DNA from: Candidatus Obscuribacterales bacterium
Lineage (GTDB): Bacteria > Cyanobacteriota > Vampirovibrionia > Obscuribacterales > Obscuribacteraceae
DNA: 64,000 nt
Assembly (NCBI GenBank): GCA_019747875.1
Contig: JAIEQI010000013.1
Span: 62,001-126,000, forward strand
Reading direction: 5' to 3'
Part shown: positions 7,486-16,113 of the stretch, one piece after another
Layout of the letters: each line of letters opens with the position of its first letter
How positions within the stretch are numbered: the stretch's first letter is position 1
Translations under genes and position numbers: made by a program
The notes under the pieces: generated by a model
What the model saw: only the letters and a program-made list of their open reading frames with translations
Database searches by the model: none
What the model was told of the DNA's origin: nothing

Positions 7486-9543
7486 ATGGATGATGCAAAT
7501 AGCAGCTCATTGGGGCTGACGAAGGTTGTTCTCTATAAACATGGTATCGGTTATTTCGAGCGTCGCGGAAAAGTTACGGGACCGTCAAAAATAAGTCTGT
7601 TATGCGAAGCTGACGAAATCGATGACATGTTGAAGAGTTTACTGGCGCTGTCTACTGACGGCTCGCGTATTGATGCAGTGACTTACGATTCTTCCAAAAC
7701 CTTGGAGAGTCGTCTTGCCGAATTTGGATTTGATATAACAACCTGCAGCGGGCTTGCCGAGTTGTTAGGGCAGCTAAAAGGCATCCCTGTGACTGTTTCG
7801 GTGTCTGGCGAAAGCTTGCATGGACGCGTACTTGGCTTGGACAGTACTGATGTGATCGTGAACGACCAAATTGTTCGCGAAATCAATCTAACGATTTACA
7901 TGGATAACAGCAGCTTTAAGAACATTCCCCTCTCATCGATCTCTTCGATCAAAATTGATGACGAGGTGATGGCTGCAGAATTGAAACAGCAACTCGAATT
8001 GCTCTTTCAGAACGTCAAAAAGAAAGATCGAAAATCACTGTATGTTTCCTTGAGCGAACCTGGTGATCACGATCTGTTAATTGCCTATTCGATTCCTTGT
8101 CCTATTTGGAAAACAAGCTATCGATTGGTTATGGATGCTGAGCAGAAGGTGCTTTTGCAAGGCATGGCGATCGTTGATAATGTGCAGGAGGAGGATTGGA
8201 CGAATGTTCACATTGTGCTTGTGAGCGCATCGCCGATTTCGTTTATTCAACCTTTGTATGATCCAGTACAACCGCAGCGAAGGCGCATTGCCGCGCAGGG
8301 CAACGTGTCGGCGGGACCTGTTGTGGCAGAACGCGCGCAGCAACTCAACGTTGCCAGTGCTTTTAAAGCGAAGAAAGAAGCTCCGTCTCCCAGGCAACGT
8401 TCAGAAGCAATGCCTGCCGCAGCTCCTATGGCTCCGGCCGCTATGGCGATGTCTATGGAAATGGATGCATTCGGCGGTGATGTTGTTTCCTACGATGCCG
8501 GATTCTCGGAAGCTTTTGCAGATAGTATCGCTGCACCACTGGCCATTGAAAGCGGTGAGAAAGGCGAGTTGTTTGAATATAGAATTGAAAAGCCCGTTAC
8601 AATTCCGCGCAACAGTTCTGCACTTATTCCGATTGTTCAGCAAGTCGTTGAGGGCGAGCGGATTTCTCTGTACAACGAGTCCAAGAATAGCAAGTTCCCC
8701 TACGCAGCAATTCGATTCGTCAACAACACCGGTCTAACTCTGGAAGGCGGACCTGTCACTGTGATGGAAGGGGACCTGTACGCAGGTGAGGCCCTTCTTG
8801 ACACTGTAAAGCCCGATGACTTGCGCTTCTTGCTCTACGCCGTCGATGAGGCTTGTCCCGTTGTCGTAAGACAAACTGTCTCGTCCAAGCCTGTTTGGCG
8901 AGTAAGAGCACTTAATAGTGTCATCTATATGGATTACAGGCAGATACGCGAGAAGACATATCAGATCGAGAATTTGAGCGAGCGAAAGAAGACTGTGTTT
9001 GTTGAGCATCCAGTTTCTCCTGGGTGGAATCTGTCAGCTGATACAAAACCGGAAGAGAGCACTCAAAACTATCATCGCTTCAAAGCGGAGCTGGAAGCAA
9101 AAGCGCCACTGGCAGTGGTAGTTAAGGAAGAAACCGAAGCCTTCGAGCAGATCTTTTTGTCCGACTATCGCTCACTGGATTCCCGACGCATGGAGTGGCT
9201 GTGCGCTCAGAACTATGTTGATTCTGAATTCGTCAAGTTTCTAAAGCGCGTAATTGAACTTAAGCACGCTATAAAAACGATTGAAGAGAAAATGTTGAGA
9301 GAGAGCGAACTGCTCAAGCAATACACTAGTGATCAAGCCCGAGCTCGAGAGAATCTCAAGACTCTCGGAGCAAACAATGAGCGCTATCGTAAGTTGATCG
9401 ATAGCACTGAAGATCAAATTGCTGAGTCAACCAAGAACTATCAATCGCTGCATAGTGAGCTGCAAACCGCTGGACAAGAGTACTACGCATTTGTTGCGCA
9501 GAAGCTTGTCAGCGATCTTGATAGCGCCGGCAAGAATAAGTAA
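7486..9543 (+). CDS. DUF4139 domain protein
   Basis: 685 residues from ATG 7486, chosen for its AGGAGAG Shine-Dalgarno; a GTG frame opens earlier at 7417. The N-terminal YKHGIGYFERRG strand and a central PCPIWKTSYRLVMD followed by LQGMAIVDNVQEEDW match DUF4139 proteins, which are beta-rich with a coiled-coil end. Residues around 270-370 are a Pro/Ala/Met-rich linker; the C-terminal 130 residues are a predicted coiled coil (KTIEEKMLRESELLKQY). No signal peptide or membrane segment is present with this start. The molecular function of the family is unknown. Confidence 0.75.
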   Translation: MDDANSSSLGLTKVVLYKHGIGYFERRGKVTGPSKISLLCEADEIDDMLKSLLALSTDGSRIDAVTYDSSKTLESRLAEFGFDITTCSGLAELLGQLKGIPVTVSVSGESLHGRVLGLDSTDVIVNDQIVREINLTIYMDNSSFKNIPLSSISSIKIDDEVMAAELKQQLELLFQNVKKKDRKSLYVSLSEPGDHDLLIAYSIPCPIWKTSYRLVMDAEQKVLLQGMAIVDNVQEEDWTNVHIVLVSASPISFIQPLYDPVQPQRRRIAAQGNVSAGPVVAERAQQLNVASAFKAKKEAPSPRQRSEAMPAAAPMAPAAMAMSMEMDAFGGDVVSYDAGFSEAFADSIAAPLAIESGEKGELFEYRIEKPVTIPRNSSALIPIVQQVVEGERISLYNESKNSKFPYAAIRFVNNTGLTLEGGPVTVMEGDLYAGEALLDTVKPDDLRFLLYAVDEACPVVVRQTVSSKPVWRVRALNSVIYMDYRQIREKTYQIENLSERKKTVFVEHPVSPGWNLSADTKPEESTQNYHRFKAELEAKAPLAVVVKEETEAFEQIFLSDYRSLDSRRMEWLCAQNYVDSEFVKFLKRVIELKHAIKTIEEKMLRESELLKQYTSDQARARENLKTLGANNERYRKLIDSTEDQIAESTKNYQSLHSELQTAGQEYYAFVAQKLVSDLDSAGKNK

Positions 9544-9546
9544 TCG

Positions 9547-9711
9547 CTATCCCTTGCTGCCGAAGAGATACCACAGCAGTAAGCAAATCGAAACGAAAAT
9601 AACGAAGATGACTACGCTTGCCCAGAGCGCAAATCGTTGCACGATTTCGCGCAATATCTTTTCGAGTATCCTACGAAGGTACTCCAGAATCTTCTTAAGT
9701 ATTGCTTTCAT
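9547..9711 (-). CDS. Small single-pass membrane protein
   Basis: 54 residues from the ATG at 9711 with GGAGAG upstream. An amphipathic basic helix rich in Lys/Arg and Ile/Leu (residues 1-27) is followed by one strong hydrophobic segment, FALWASVVIFVIFVSICLLL, and a short GSKG tail. It lies 76 bp after the 9788-10318 gene on the same strand and just inside the intergenic end of the DUF4139 gene. Function unknown; size and layout are those of membrane-bound regulatory peptides or toxin-like peptides. Confidence 0.45.
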   Translation of the reverse strand: MKAILKKILEYLRRILEKILREIVQRFALWASVVIFVIFVSICLLLWYLFGSKG

Positions 9712-9787
9712 CGCATGCAACTCTCTCCGACCTATTCGATCCATCTTAAGGTCTGGGCAATTTGCGCGCAAGTCTCAGGGGGAGTTT

Positions 9788-10318
9788 TTACCTGGGTAGG
9801 TCATTAATCATTTGAAAATGCGTCATTCCGATACGCCTTGTGAGTTGTTCGATTAACTCCGTTTCCATTCGGATGGCGTGTTTGTCGTATCTTCTTTTGG
9901 TTGTTAGATCCGTCAATTCGGAAAGCTTCTTCACCTCAAAATCAAGTTCATCGAGCTGGCGGTCCATGATCTGTACATCTTGTTCAAAACGTTTACCCAG
10001 TGCCGGGGCTATTGGGCTTAGCTCGTCGAGTTCTTTCTGAAGCTCCTTCTCTGCCGTGGCCAGATTACGCATGTTGACCGTAACCGTTAGTGGATCCGGA
10101 GGCAGTTCCTCGATTCTGCAAGGCGGGGTGATTGGGGGCGGACTGCAGACTACGCGGACCTTATTCATTTCTTGTTTGATGAAGGTGTCCGAGACGCTGA
10201 TGTTATTGATGTCTTCGCGCATCCTGTCTAGTGCATCTCTGGCATCATCATTTGCTGCTGTGCCCAAGAGATCCTGTGAATCCTTGTCGTCCAAGCATGC
10301 GCAACCTTTCATTTCCAT
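9788..10318 (-). CDS. Hypothetical coiled-coil protein
   Basis: 176 residues with a GGAGAGC Shine-Dalgarno before the ATG. The N-terminus is Cys-containing (KGCACLDDKDS), a Pro-rich stretch CSPPPITPPC sits in the middle, and residues 85-165 form a predicted coiled coil (AEKELQKELDELSP). No membrane segment. It is probably co-transcribed with the small membrane protein downstream. I do not recognise the family. Confidence 0.5.
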   Translation of the reverse strand: MEMKGCACLDDKDSQDLLGTAANDDARDALDRMREDINNISVSDTFIKQEMNKVRVVCSPPPITPPCRIEELPPDPLTVTVNMRNLATAEKELQKELDELSPIAPALGKRFEQDVQIMDRQLDELDFEVKKLSELTDLTTKRRYDKHAIRMETELIEQLTRRIGMTHFQMINDLPR

Positions 10319-10520
10319 AGCTTGCTCTCCGTAATATTGCCAACTTAGTGATAATAGGCTTCCGGAGCCGAACTGTCAGCTGTAGGCACACCATGGTTTG
10401 AAACCTTGCGGAACTCGCGTTAACGAACCGGCATAAACACTTGAGTTGTCGTCCGACATAGGTTATCGTTAGTATTTCCAGGAAATCCCGCTCCTTTGCC
10501 TTGTCGGAGAGGATCTCATA

Positions 10521-11354
10521 ATGTTCATTCGCGTCGGATACGACATAGTTCTAGATTTTCCAGCCCCAACAACGATGACTTTGTTGTTGCATGTCTTGCC
10601 GGAATTCGAGCAATACCTGCGTGCACCCGAACGGTTAGTTGTCGAACCAATTGTGCCTGTTTCGGAGTTTATCGATTCCTTCGGCAATCATTGCGCGAGA
10701 CTGGTGGCGCCAGCCGGGAAGTTTCGTATGCACAACGATACGGTAATTGAACATTCTGGTGGCACTGAACCTGAATTTCCTGATGCGAAGCAACACTCTG
10801 TAGATGAGCTTCCCACTGAGTGTTTGCAGTTTCTCCTGCCAAGTCGCTATTGCGAAGTTGATCGCTTCAATCAAATAGGCGAGGAACTTTTCGGTAAGAC
10901 AGCTCCAGGTTGGGCACGAGTTTCAGCGATTCGAGATTGGGTTCACAGCAATGTGGAGTTTGGCTATCAATACGCCAGCAACACAAAAACCGCTTGGGAT
11001 GTCTTCCACGATCGCAAAGGCGTTTGCCGAGATTTTACGCATTTGGCGATAACATTGTGTCGCGTCATGGGGATTCCAGCGCGTTATGCGACTGGCTATC
11101 TCGGTGATATCGGTATTCCGCCGGTTGATTGTCCGATGGATTTCAGTGCCTGCTTTCAAGTTTATTTGGGTGGGCGCTGGCATACCTGGGATGCACGCCA
11201 TCCCATTCGCCGTATCGGTTGGATTCTGATGGCTACAGGACGCGATGCGACTGATTGCGCCATCACCACGACCTTTGGATTGCACACGCTAGAGAAATTT
11301 CAAGTCTGGGCAGACGAAGTGCCGACCCCGGAGCTCACGGTGGCTAAGGTTTAG
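10521..11354 (+). CDS. Transglutaminase-like cysteine protease-fold protein
   Basis: 277 residues. The N-terminal half is a beta-rich domain (residues 1-90); residues 130-230 are a Transglut_core fold: IRDWVHSNVEFGY, then GVCRDFTHLAITLCRVMGIPAR with the nucleophile Cys, and GGRWHTWDARH with the Asp. In many members the motif before this reads DFHAW with the catalytic His; here it is DFSACF, so the triad is not canonical. The SD GGAGAGG lies at good spacing. Such cytosolic proteins are often encoded near proteasome- or peptide-ligase-type genes, which is not the case here. Substrate unknown. Confidence 0.8.
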   Translation: MFIRVGYDIVLDFPAPTTMTLLLHVLPEFEQYLRAPERLVVEPIVPVSEFIDSFGNHCARLVAPAGKFRMHNDTVIEHSGGTEPEFPDAKQHSVDELPTECLQFLLPSRYCEVDRFNQIGEELFGKTAPGWARVSAIRDWVHSNVEFGYQYASNTKTAWDVFHDRKGVCRDFTHLAITLCRVMGIPARYATGYLGDIGIPPVDCPMDFSACFQVYLGGRWHTWDARHPIRRIGWILMATGRDATDCAITTTFGLHTLEKFQVWADEVPTPELTVAKV

Positions 11355-11384
11355 CTTTCAAAAGTTGTGGCTTCCGGTCCTGAG

Positions 11385-12665
11385 CTAACTTGAGCAACTG
11401 GCTAGCTTTCTTGCTTCAAGTTCTTTTGATTCGACTTCGATTACCAACTTCGACTCCATTTCTCGGATTCGTTTGTAATCTTCTAGCGTTTGTTCTCTGC
11501 TTCCAGACAATCCAATAATCCCCAAGCTCGTCAGGTAGTCGACGGTCTGGGGAACGAAATCGCCATTCTTGAAGAACACGTTCGAATTGAGAAATGTCGG
11601 CAGCTTTGAGGCGTCTGCAAGCGCTTCAACATTTGTTAGTTTTCCCTGAGCTGGTGATTTTAAGAAAACAGGCATCACTGTTTTCTTGAACGTATATTCT
11701 TTCGTTGCGACGTCGCCATCAGAAAATATCTCAACCAACTTGTCGGCTTGACTGCTTCCACTGGCTACTCGCGCAAATCCGACAACAGGACCGCCGCACA
11801 TTCTGGCGCCTGTCTCTATGAGGCGCGGGCCATCCGCCGTAAGCATGAGCTCGTTATGGCAAGCCCCCCAACGAACTCCCAGAGCGTCTAATGCTTTTTC
11901 AGTGTATGCGAACAATTCGCCATGTTCTTCCTCAGTGAAAGGTACAAATTCAACAAAGTCGTAGACGGTCTTGCGATCGTTATAGGTCGTTTTGTTGTAT
12001 TTGATCAAATGAGCTAAGTAGTGTTTACCATTTGCACTAACAGTACCTACAGCAAACTCCGTTCCGATTGCCTGTTCCTGCACAACAGCCGTTTCATTCG
12101 CTTCGCCGGTAATTTTGGAAGGCTCGGTTAAAACTGTATTGAAAGCCTCTTTCCAATCTCCTCCCGCTGGAATGTGAAAAACCTTATCGCTGCCGGCCGA
12201 TATTGGCGGTTTGATAATCAGTGGCGAATTGATCAATCCTGTTGCTTCAAGCCACTCTTCTACTTCCTTTTCGGAGGCTGTATTGAGTGTCTTTATATGG
12301 GGGACGCCGGCTTCTTTCAGTGCTTCTTGCATCAAAGCTTTGTGCAGCCTATTGAGAGATTTCTTTGGATCGTTAGCAAGATGAGGTGTTACTTCCAGAG
12401 CCAATGCTTCCGCCAGAGGAACACCTTCTTCAGTACCTGGAAGAATGGCGATTGGATCGTACTTTCTGAGAACCTCAGCAAGATTTTCTTGATTTGGAAT
12501 AATTTCGATGAAATCGGCATTGCGGATCTTTGCCCCAAAGCCAACCCAGTCTAAAGGTTTAAGTGTGACCGCAATTGCAGGAATGCCTCGAGCCTTAAAT
12601 GCAGGCGCCAACTCGGTTCCAGATGATAATGGATCCACGATTACGACAGGTCTATTCATGTGCAA
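11385..12665 (-). CDS. ATP-grasp ligase, last gene of the isonitrile operon
   Basis: 426 residues with the ATP-grasp layout: an N-terminal Rossmann-like segment (RPVVIVDPLSSGTELAPAF), a linker helix, the ATP-binding lobe SPLIIKPPISAGSDKV, hinge strand AVVQEQAIGTEFAV, and the metal-binding end RLIETGARMCGGP. Overall it resembles the carboxylate-amine ligases that make dipeptides and amides (BacD/carnosine-synthase-like), which activate a carboxylate as acyl phosphate and couple it to an amine. Its start overlaps the end of the MFS gene by 14 bp, so it is translationally coupled. In this operon it would conjugate an isonitrile acid or an amino acid; this is inference. Confidence 0.82.
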   Translation of the reverse strand: MHMNRPVVIVDPLSSGTELAPAFKARGIPAIAVTLKPLDWVGFGAKIRNADFIEIIPNQENLAEVLRKYDPIAILPGTEEGVPLAEALALEVTPHLANDPKKSLNRLHKALMQEALKEAGVPHIKTLNTASEKEVEEWLEATGLINSPLIIKPPISAGSDKVFHIPAGGDWKEAFNTVLTEPSKITGEANETAVVQEQAIGTEFAVGTVSANGKHYLAHLIKYNKTTYNDRKTVYDFVEFVPFTEEEHGELFAYTEKALDALGVRWGACHNELMLTADGPRLIETGARMCGGPVVGFARVASGSSQADKLVEIFSDGDVATKEYTFKKTVMPVFLKSPAQGKLTNVEALADASKLPTFLNSNVFFKNGDFVPQTVDYLTSLGIIGLSGSREQTLEDYKRIREMESKLVIEVESKELEARKLASCSS

Positions 12666-13809
12666 GGCACCTCACTTTATTCGAGTTATTGATCAATATA
12701 AGCTGACCTATCAATACGAAGAGCAGCAAAGTCGCAGCTGGAAAAGGGAGATAGGTTTCCTCAAACCCAGAAGAGATGATCAATCCTCCGAGCAGAGTTC
12801 CCAATGTAGAGCCCAATCCGAGCGATGTAGAATTTATGGCAGCAAGCATGCTTCCCTGGTTTTCATGCAGTTCAAAGAGGATTTTTTGTTGGGGTGTCGG
12901 TACAGCCCATCCGAAAGCACCCCACATGAAAAATGGAATCAATCCAATATAAGACAGCTCACGCGTGAACGGAATGGCGATGAAGGATAGCAAAAGTCCA
13001 GCCAGAATCAACGCCATAATAAGGCGCGGATTTTTGCTTCTGTCGATGAAAGTTCCAACCAACGAGCTTCCGACGAAGCCACCCAAACCCCATGAAAATA
13101 GCGTCATGCTCAGCGAATTTGGCGAACCCGATTGAACGAGGGTGACATAACTGTATAGACCTAAACTCGCCATTGCCGTGAAACAAGTGATAGCAATTAC
13201 AGCAAGTGTTTTTGGATCAACCATCAATCGAAGTCTATCTCCAAGTGGTGGCGATGGTGGAAGGCTTGTATCGGCCTTTTGCAAGGAGAAACCAACTAAT
13301 CCTAATAAGCCAAAGGCAATGTCAAATGCAATTGATAGTTGCCACTGAAACAATGAGGACAGGTAAAGTGCAATCGGAACACCGAATACGACTCCCGCGC
13401 TACTAGAGCCCCAAACGAAACTCAGAGCGCGCCCTTTTTCAGATTCATTGACCATATGAACTGCAAGGGTGATGCAGAGCGGAGTGAAGATCCCTGTGCC
13501 GATTCCAGCAATAGCTCTGCCGATCAGAAACAGTGCGATGTTATTTGAAAACAGCGTTACCAGGTTTCCAAAAAGGAATACTGTCAAAGCCAGTTGGATG
13601 ATTTGCTTTGCTGGTTTATTGGCGAAAAGCACTGAGAAGAATAGTGCCGAAAGGAGATTCGTCAGGCTGAACAAGGTCAAACCTTGCCCGGTGATTGCAG
13701 CGGTTTGTCCAATCGTTTCTCCAATTTGAGGGAGCAGTCCAGCGATGAGAAATACGTTGCAGCCAACACTGAACATGCATACTGCTAAGAAGATCAGATT
13801 CTTCTTCAT
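12652..13809 (-). CDS. MFS efflux transporter in the isonitrile operon
   Basis: 385 residues with about 12 hydrophobic segments and MFS signatures: RAIAGIGTGIFTPLCITLA between helices 4 and 5, and a loop-2/3 type FANKPAKQ. Size and GIGTGIFTPL pattern suit the drug:H+ antiporter (DHA1, AraJ-like) group. It overlaps the FAD monooxygenase gene by 4 bp upstream and the ATP-grasp gene by 14 bp downstream. Inferred role: export of, or self-resistance to, the operon's product. Confidence 0.88.
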   Translation of the reverse strand: MKKNLIFLAVCMFSVGCNVFLIAGLLPQIGETIGQTAAITGQGLTLFSLTNLLSALFFSVLFANKPAKQIIQLALTVFLFGNLVTLFSNNIALFLIGRAIAGIGTGIFTPLCITLAVHMVNESEKGRALSFVWGSSSAGVVFGVPIALYLSSLFQWQLSIAFDIAFGLLGLVGFSLQKADTSLPPSPPLGDRLRLMVDPKTLAVIAITCFTAMASLGLYSYVTLVQSGSPNSLSMTLFSWGLGGFVGSSLVGTFIDRSKNPRLIMALILAGLLLSFIAIPFTRELSYIGLIPFFMWGAFGWAVPTPQQKILFELHENQGSMLAAINSTSLGLGSTLGTLLGGLIISSGFEETYLPFPAATLLLFVLIGQLILINNSNKVRCLAHE

Positions 13810-15263
13810 AGCGCGGCCACCTTAAACAATGACGACTCGAACAAAGAGTCAATCCTATCCAGTGGCGCTGCAGCTTGAATGTAAGAGTCAGGTCTTACGA
13901 GGATCGCCTGATTCTCATACTGTTTGCTGTCGGTCCAGAAACCTTCGTGAGTTTTGTTCGGATGAACCTTAATGATTTTTACAGACTCTGGAAGTTTTTG
14001 ATCTATATTGCAATCACCGCAAACGAGCAATGTGAATTTTGTATAGTCCAAAAGTGAGTAGAGTCGCGTTTTGCTCGTTCCATCAAAGATTTCGAAATCG
14101 AAGACGCGTGATCCAGGTAGCCCCTCTTCTCCATAACGAACACCCATTCCGGTGATATTCCCTGCCCGTCTTTCGACGATTTTTACGTAGTCTTCGGCGT
14201 GCGTTCCGCTCTCTGAGAATTTGGTCGAACGTACCAGTTCTGCTGACGTGCCTATCACTTTTTGTGCTACTGGCTTGCGTTCGTCTTCATAGTTTTGCAA
14301 GAGATCTTTGGGAGCGCCCAAATTGATCACCATGTTTAATTTCCACATCAAATTGAATGCGTCTGCAAGACCTGTGTTAAGACCTTGTCCGCCATTTACT
14401 GAGTGAATATGGCATGAATCACCAGCCAGGAAAACTCGATCTTGCACGAAGAAATTCTCGGCAACGGATTCTTTAACGGAGAATTGCGAAAACCATTCGA
14501 TCTTCTTGAACGACAAAGTATGAGGCTGCATTGCACGATTGATTTTGTCAATCGCCTCTTGCATTTCAAATTCTTTCGTATCCATTCTTACGTAGAATCT
14601 GTCGATTTCACCTTCCCTGGGAATCCAAGCCACGTCCGATGTTTCTGCCTGAAAAACGATGATTTCAGGAACCTTTGGAAAATCTGTTTCGATGATTCCG
14701 TCAATTACGGCCCATACAATTTGTGGTCGTGTGATCTCGAAAGGAATTCCGAAGTGATTTCGAACAAAAGATTGTGAGCCATCTGCACCAATCACGTACT
14801 TCGACTGAATGCGATCTCCATTTGAAAGTGTGGTGAGGCAGCCCTTCTCATTTAGTTCAATGTTTGCGATTGAGGTTGAACGCATTACCGGTGCGGCTCT
14901 GTCTTTCAGCTTTTTATCGAGCAGCTTTTCCAGATAGGACTGGCCGATCATGAGGAAGTGTTTGTGCATGCATCCTTCTAATGCATCCCACCATTTCGAT
15001 TGTCGAGAAACGAATTTTCCGTCTGCCCAAACAGAACTCGTGTTGCAGCTCTTACCTAATGGATAGAGATCGTCAAACAGGTCAACCAATTCAAGGAGCT
15101 GTAACGTTCGTGCGTTCAACGCATCAGCTCGACCAACTTGCAGAGGACCTTCAGACTTGTCTGCCACAACAACGTTGATACCACAAAGTTGCCCGAGGTA
15201 GGCGCACATAAGTCCTACTGGACCGGCGCCTACAATCATAACGTCTGTAAATTGCTCGCTCAT
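13806..15263 (-). CDS. FAD-dependent aromatic-type monooxygenase (PHBH/UbiH fold)
   Basis: 485 residues. The FAD fingerprints of group A flavin hydroxylases are all present: GAGPVGLMCAYLG near residue 11, the DG motif VIGADGSQSFVR, and the GD motif VFLAGDSCHIHSVNGGQG. A C-terminal thioredoxin-like extension (residues ~390-485) is typical of the phenol-hydroxylase-like members. Expected reaction: NAD(P)H- and O2-dependent hydroxylation or epoxidation of an aromatic or unsaturated substrate. Start and end each overlap the neighbouring operon genes by 4 bp (ATGA type). It differs from the PvcC-type (4-hydroxyphenylacetate 3-hydroxylase-like) flavoenzyme found in paerucumarin clusters. Confidence 0.85.
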   Translation of the reverse strand: MSEQFTDVMIVGAGPVGLMCAYLGQLCGINVVVADKSEGPLQVGRADALNARTLQLLELVDLFDDLYPLGKSCNTSSVWADGKFVSRQSKWWDALEGCMHKHFLMIGQSYLEKLLDKKLKDRAAPVMRSTSIANIELNEKGCLTTLSNGDRIQSKYVIGADGSQSFVRNHFGIPFEITRPQIVWAVIDGIIETDFPKVPEIIVFQAETSDVAWIPREGEIDRFYVRMDTKEFEMQEAIDKINRAMQPHTLSFKKIEWFSQFSVKESVAENFFVQDRVFLAGDSCHIHSVNGGQGLNTGLADAFNLMWKLNMVINLGAPKDLLQNYEDERKPVAQKVIGTSAELVRSTKFSESGTHAEDYVKIVERRAGNITGMGVRYGEEGLPGSRVFDFEIFDGTSKTRLYSLLDYTKFTLLVCGDCNIDQKLPESVKIIKVHPNKTHEGFWTDSKQYENQAILVRPDSYIQAAAPLDRIDSLFESSLFKVAAL

Positions 15264-16111
15264 TGGTACGACACTAGACCTGGGTTTTCAAAGGGAGGAT
15301 TACTGAGGACATGAACTCGTTGAAGATGGCGAGGCGATTTGGTGACAAACTTTTCTCTTCCGTGTAGGAGCGAAAAATTGTCTGCAATAACCACATCGCC
15401 TGTTTGCCATTCATGGGCATAGAAGCTGTCGGGTGAGTAGAGAGCCTTTTCCAGGCTGCTGTGTAATTTGTCCAACTCGTCCGAATCGATTCCGGTAAAT
15501 TCGAGTATCGGCGGATTCACTAATTCGCCTCTTTCTTCAGCAGGAGGTTCATTGTAGCGAATCACGGAGACGTCTCTGTGCGGATGCTTGGTTATGATCG
15601 GTGATAGAGTTTTGCTATCGTAAAATTCCATCTTTCGTTGGTATGAACCTGTGACTTTGTTCCAGATTTCTCTGTCTTCGGTTGATGCCGATTCCAGGGC
15701 TAGGATTGTGTTCGAAAACGTGGTTGCTCCACCTTGTCCCGCCAAGGGCGCTTTTACACAATGGAAAATCTGATATTCCGGCACCTGTGGTCGGTACATA
15801 CCATCCCAGTGCAGAGGCATGTAGCTGTTATCGAAAATATGATCATCCGGGTTATCTTGTTGAATCAATTCGAGCACTTTTCCGAAGGGCCAAAGACTAA
15901 CTTCGCCCCAGACCCCACAGTAATCAGAAAATTCCTCTGAGTTTTGGAAAGTTTCAAAACCCCTCAACAAAACAAGTTGATGTTTTCTGAACAATTGACG
16001 TAGCTGTTCAACGTCCAGATCTTGCACTTTCGTCTTGCCGTTCAAAGGCTCGACGAGTACACCGAATGGTTTTAGTTGAGTAACTTTCAAATCCATGACT
16101 GCGCAATCCAT
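15260..16111 (-). CDS. pvcB: Fe(II)/2-oxoglutarate dioxygenase, PvcB/IsnB-like (TauD family)
   Basis: 283 residues from ATG 16111, which has AGAGGT seven bases upstream and lies 2 bp after the stop of the pvcA-like gene; the frame stays open further upstream only because it runs through that gene. The iron-binding triad is visible: LHWDGMY gives His 101 and Asp 103, and LLHGREKF gives His 250; the 2-oxoglutarate-binding Arg is near HLQRVHV (265). A TauD-type enzyme directly after an isocyanide synthase is the PvcB/IsnB arrangement, where it oxidatively decarboxylates an isonitrile amino acid to a vinyl isonitrile or otherwise functionalises it. The exact reaction here is inferred. Confidence 0.85.
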   Translation of the reverse strand: MDCAVMDLKVTQLKPFGVLVEPLNGKTKVQDLDVEQLRQLFRKHQLVLLRGFETFQNSEEFSDYCGVWGEVSLWPFGKVLELIQQDNPDDHIFDNSYMPLHWDGMYRPQVPEYQIFHCVKAPLAGQGGATTFSNTILALESASTEDREIWNKVTGSYQRKMEFYDSKTLSPIITKHPHRDVSVIRYNEPPAEERGELVNPPILEFTGIDSDELDKLHSSLEKALYSPDSFYAHEWQTGDVVIADNFSLLHGREKFVTKSPRHLQRVHVLSNPPFENPGLVSYQ

Positions 16112-16113
16112 GA

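Noticed and set aside
8258-8737. 159-codon plus-strand frame in the DUF4139 gene
   Set aside because: Internal frame-shifted shadow of a conserved gene.
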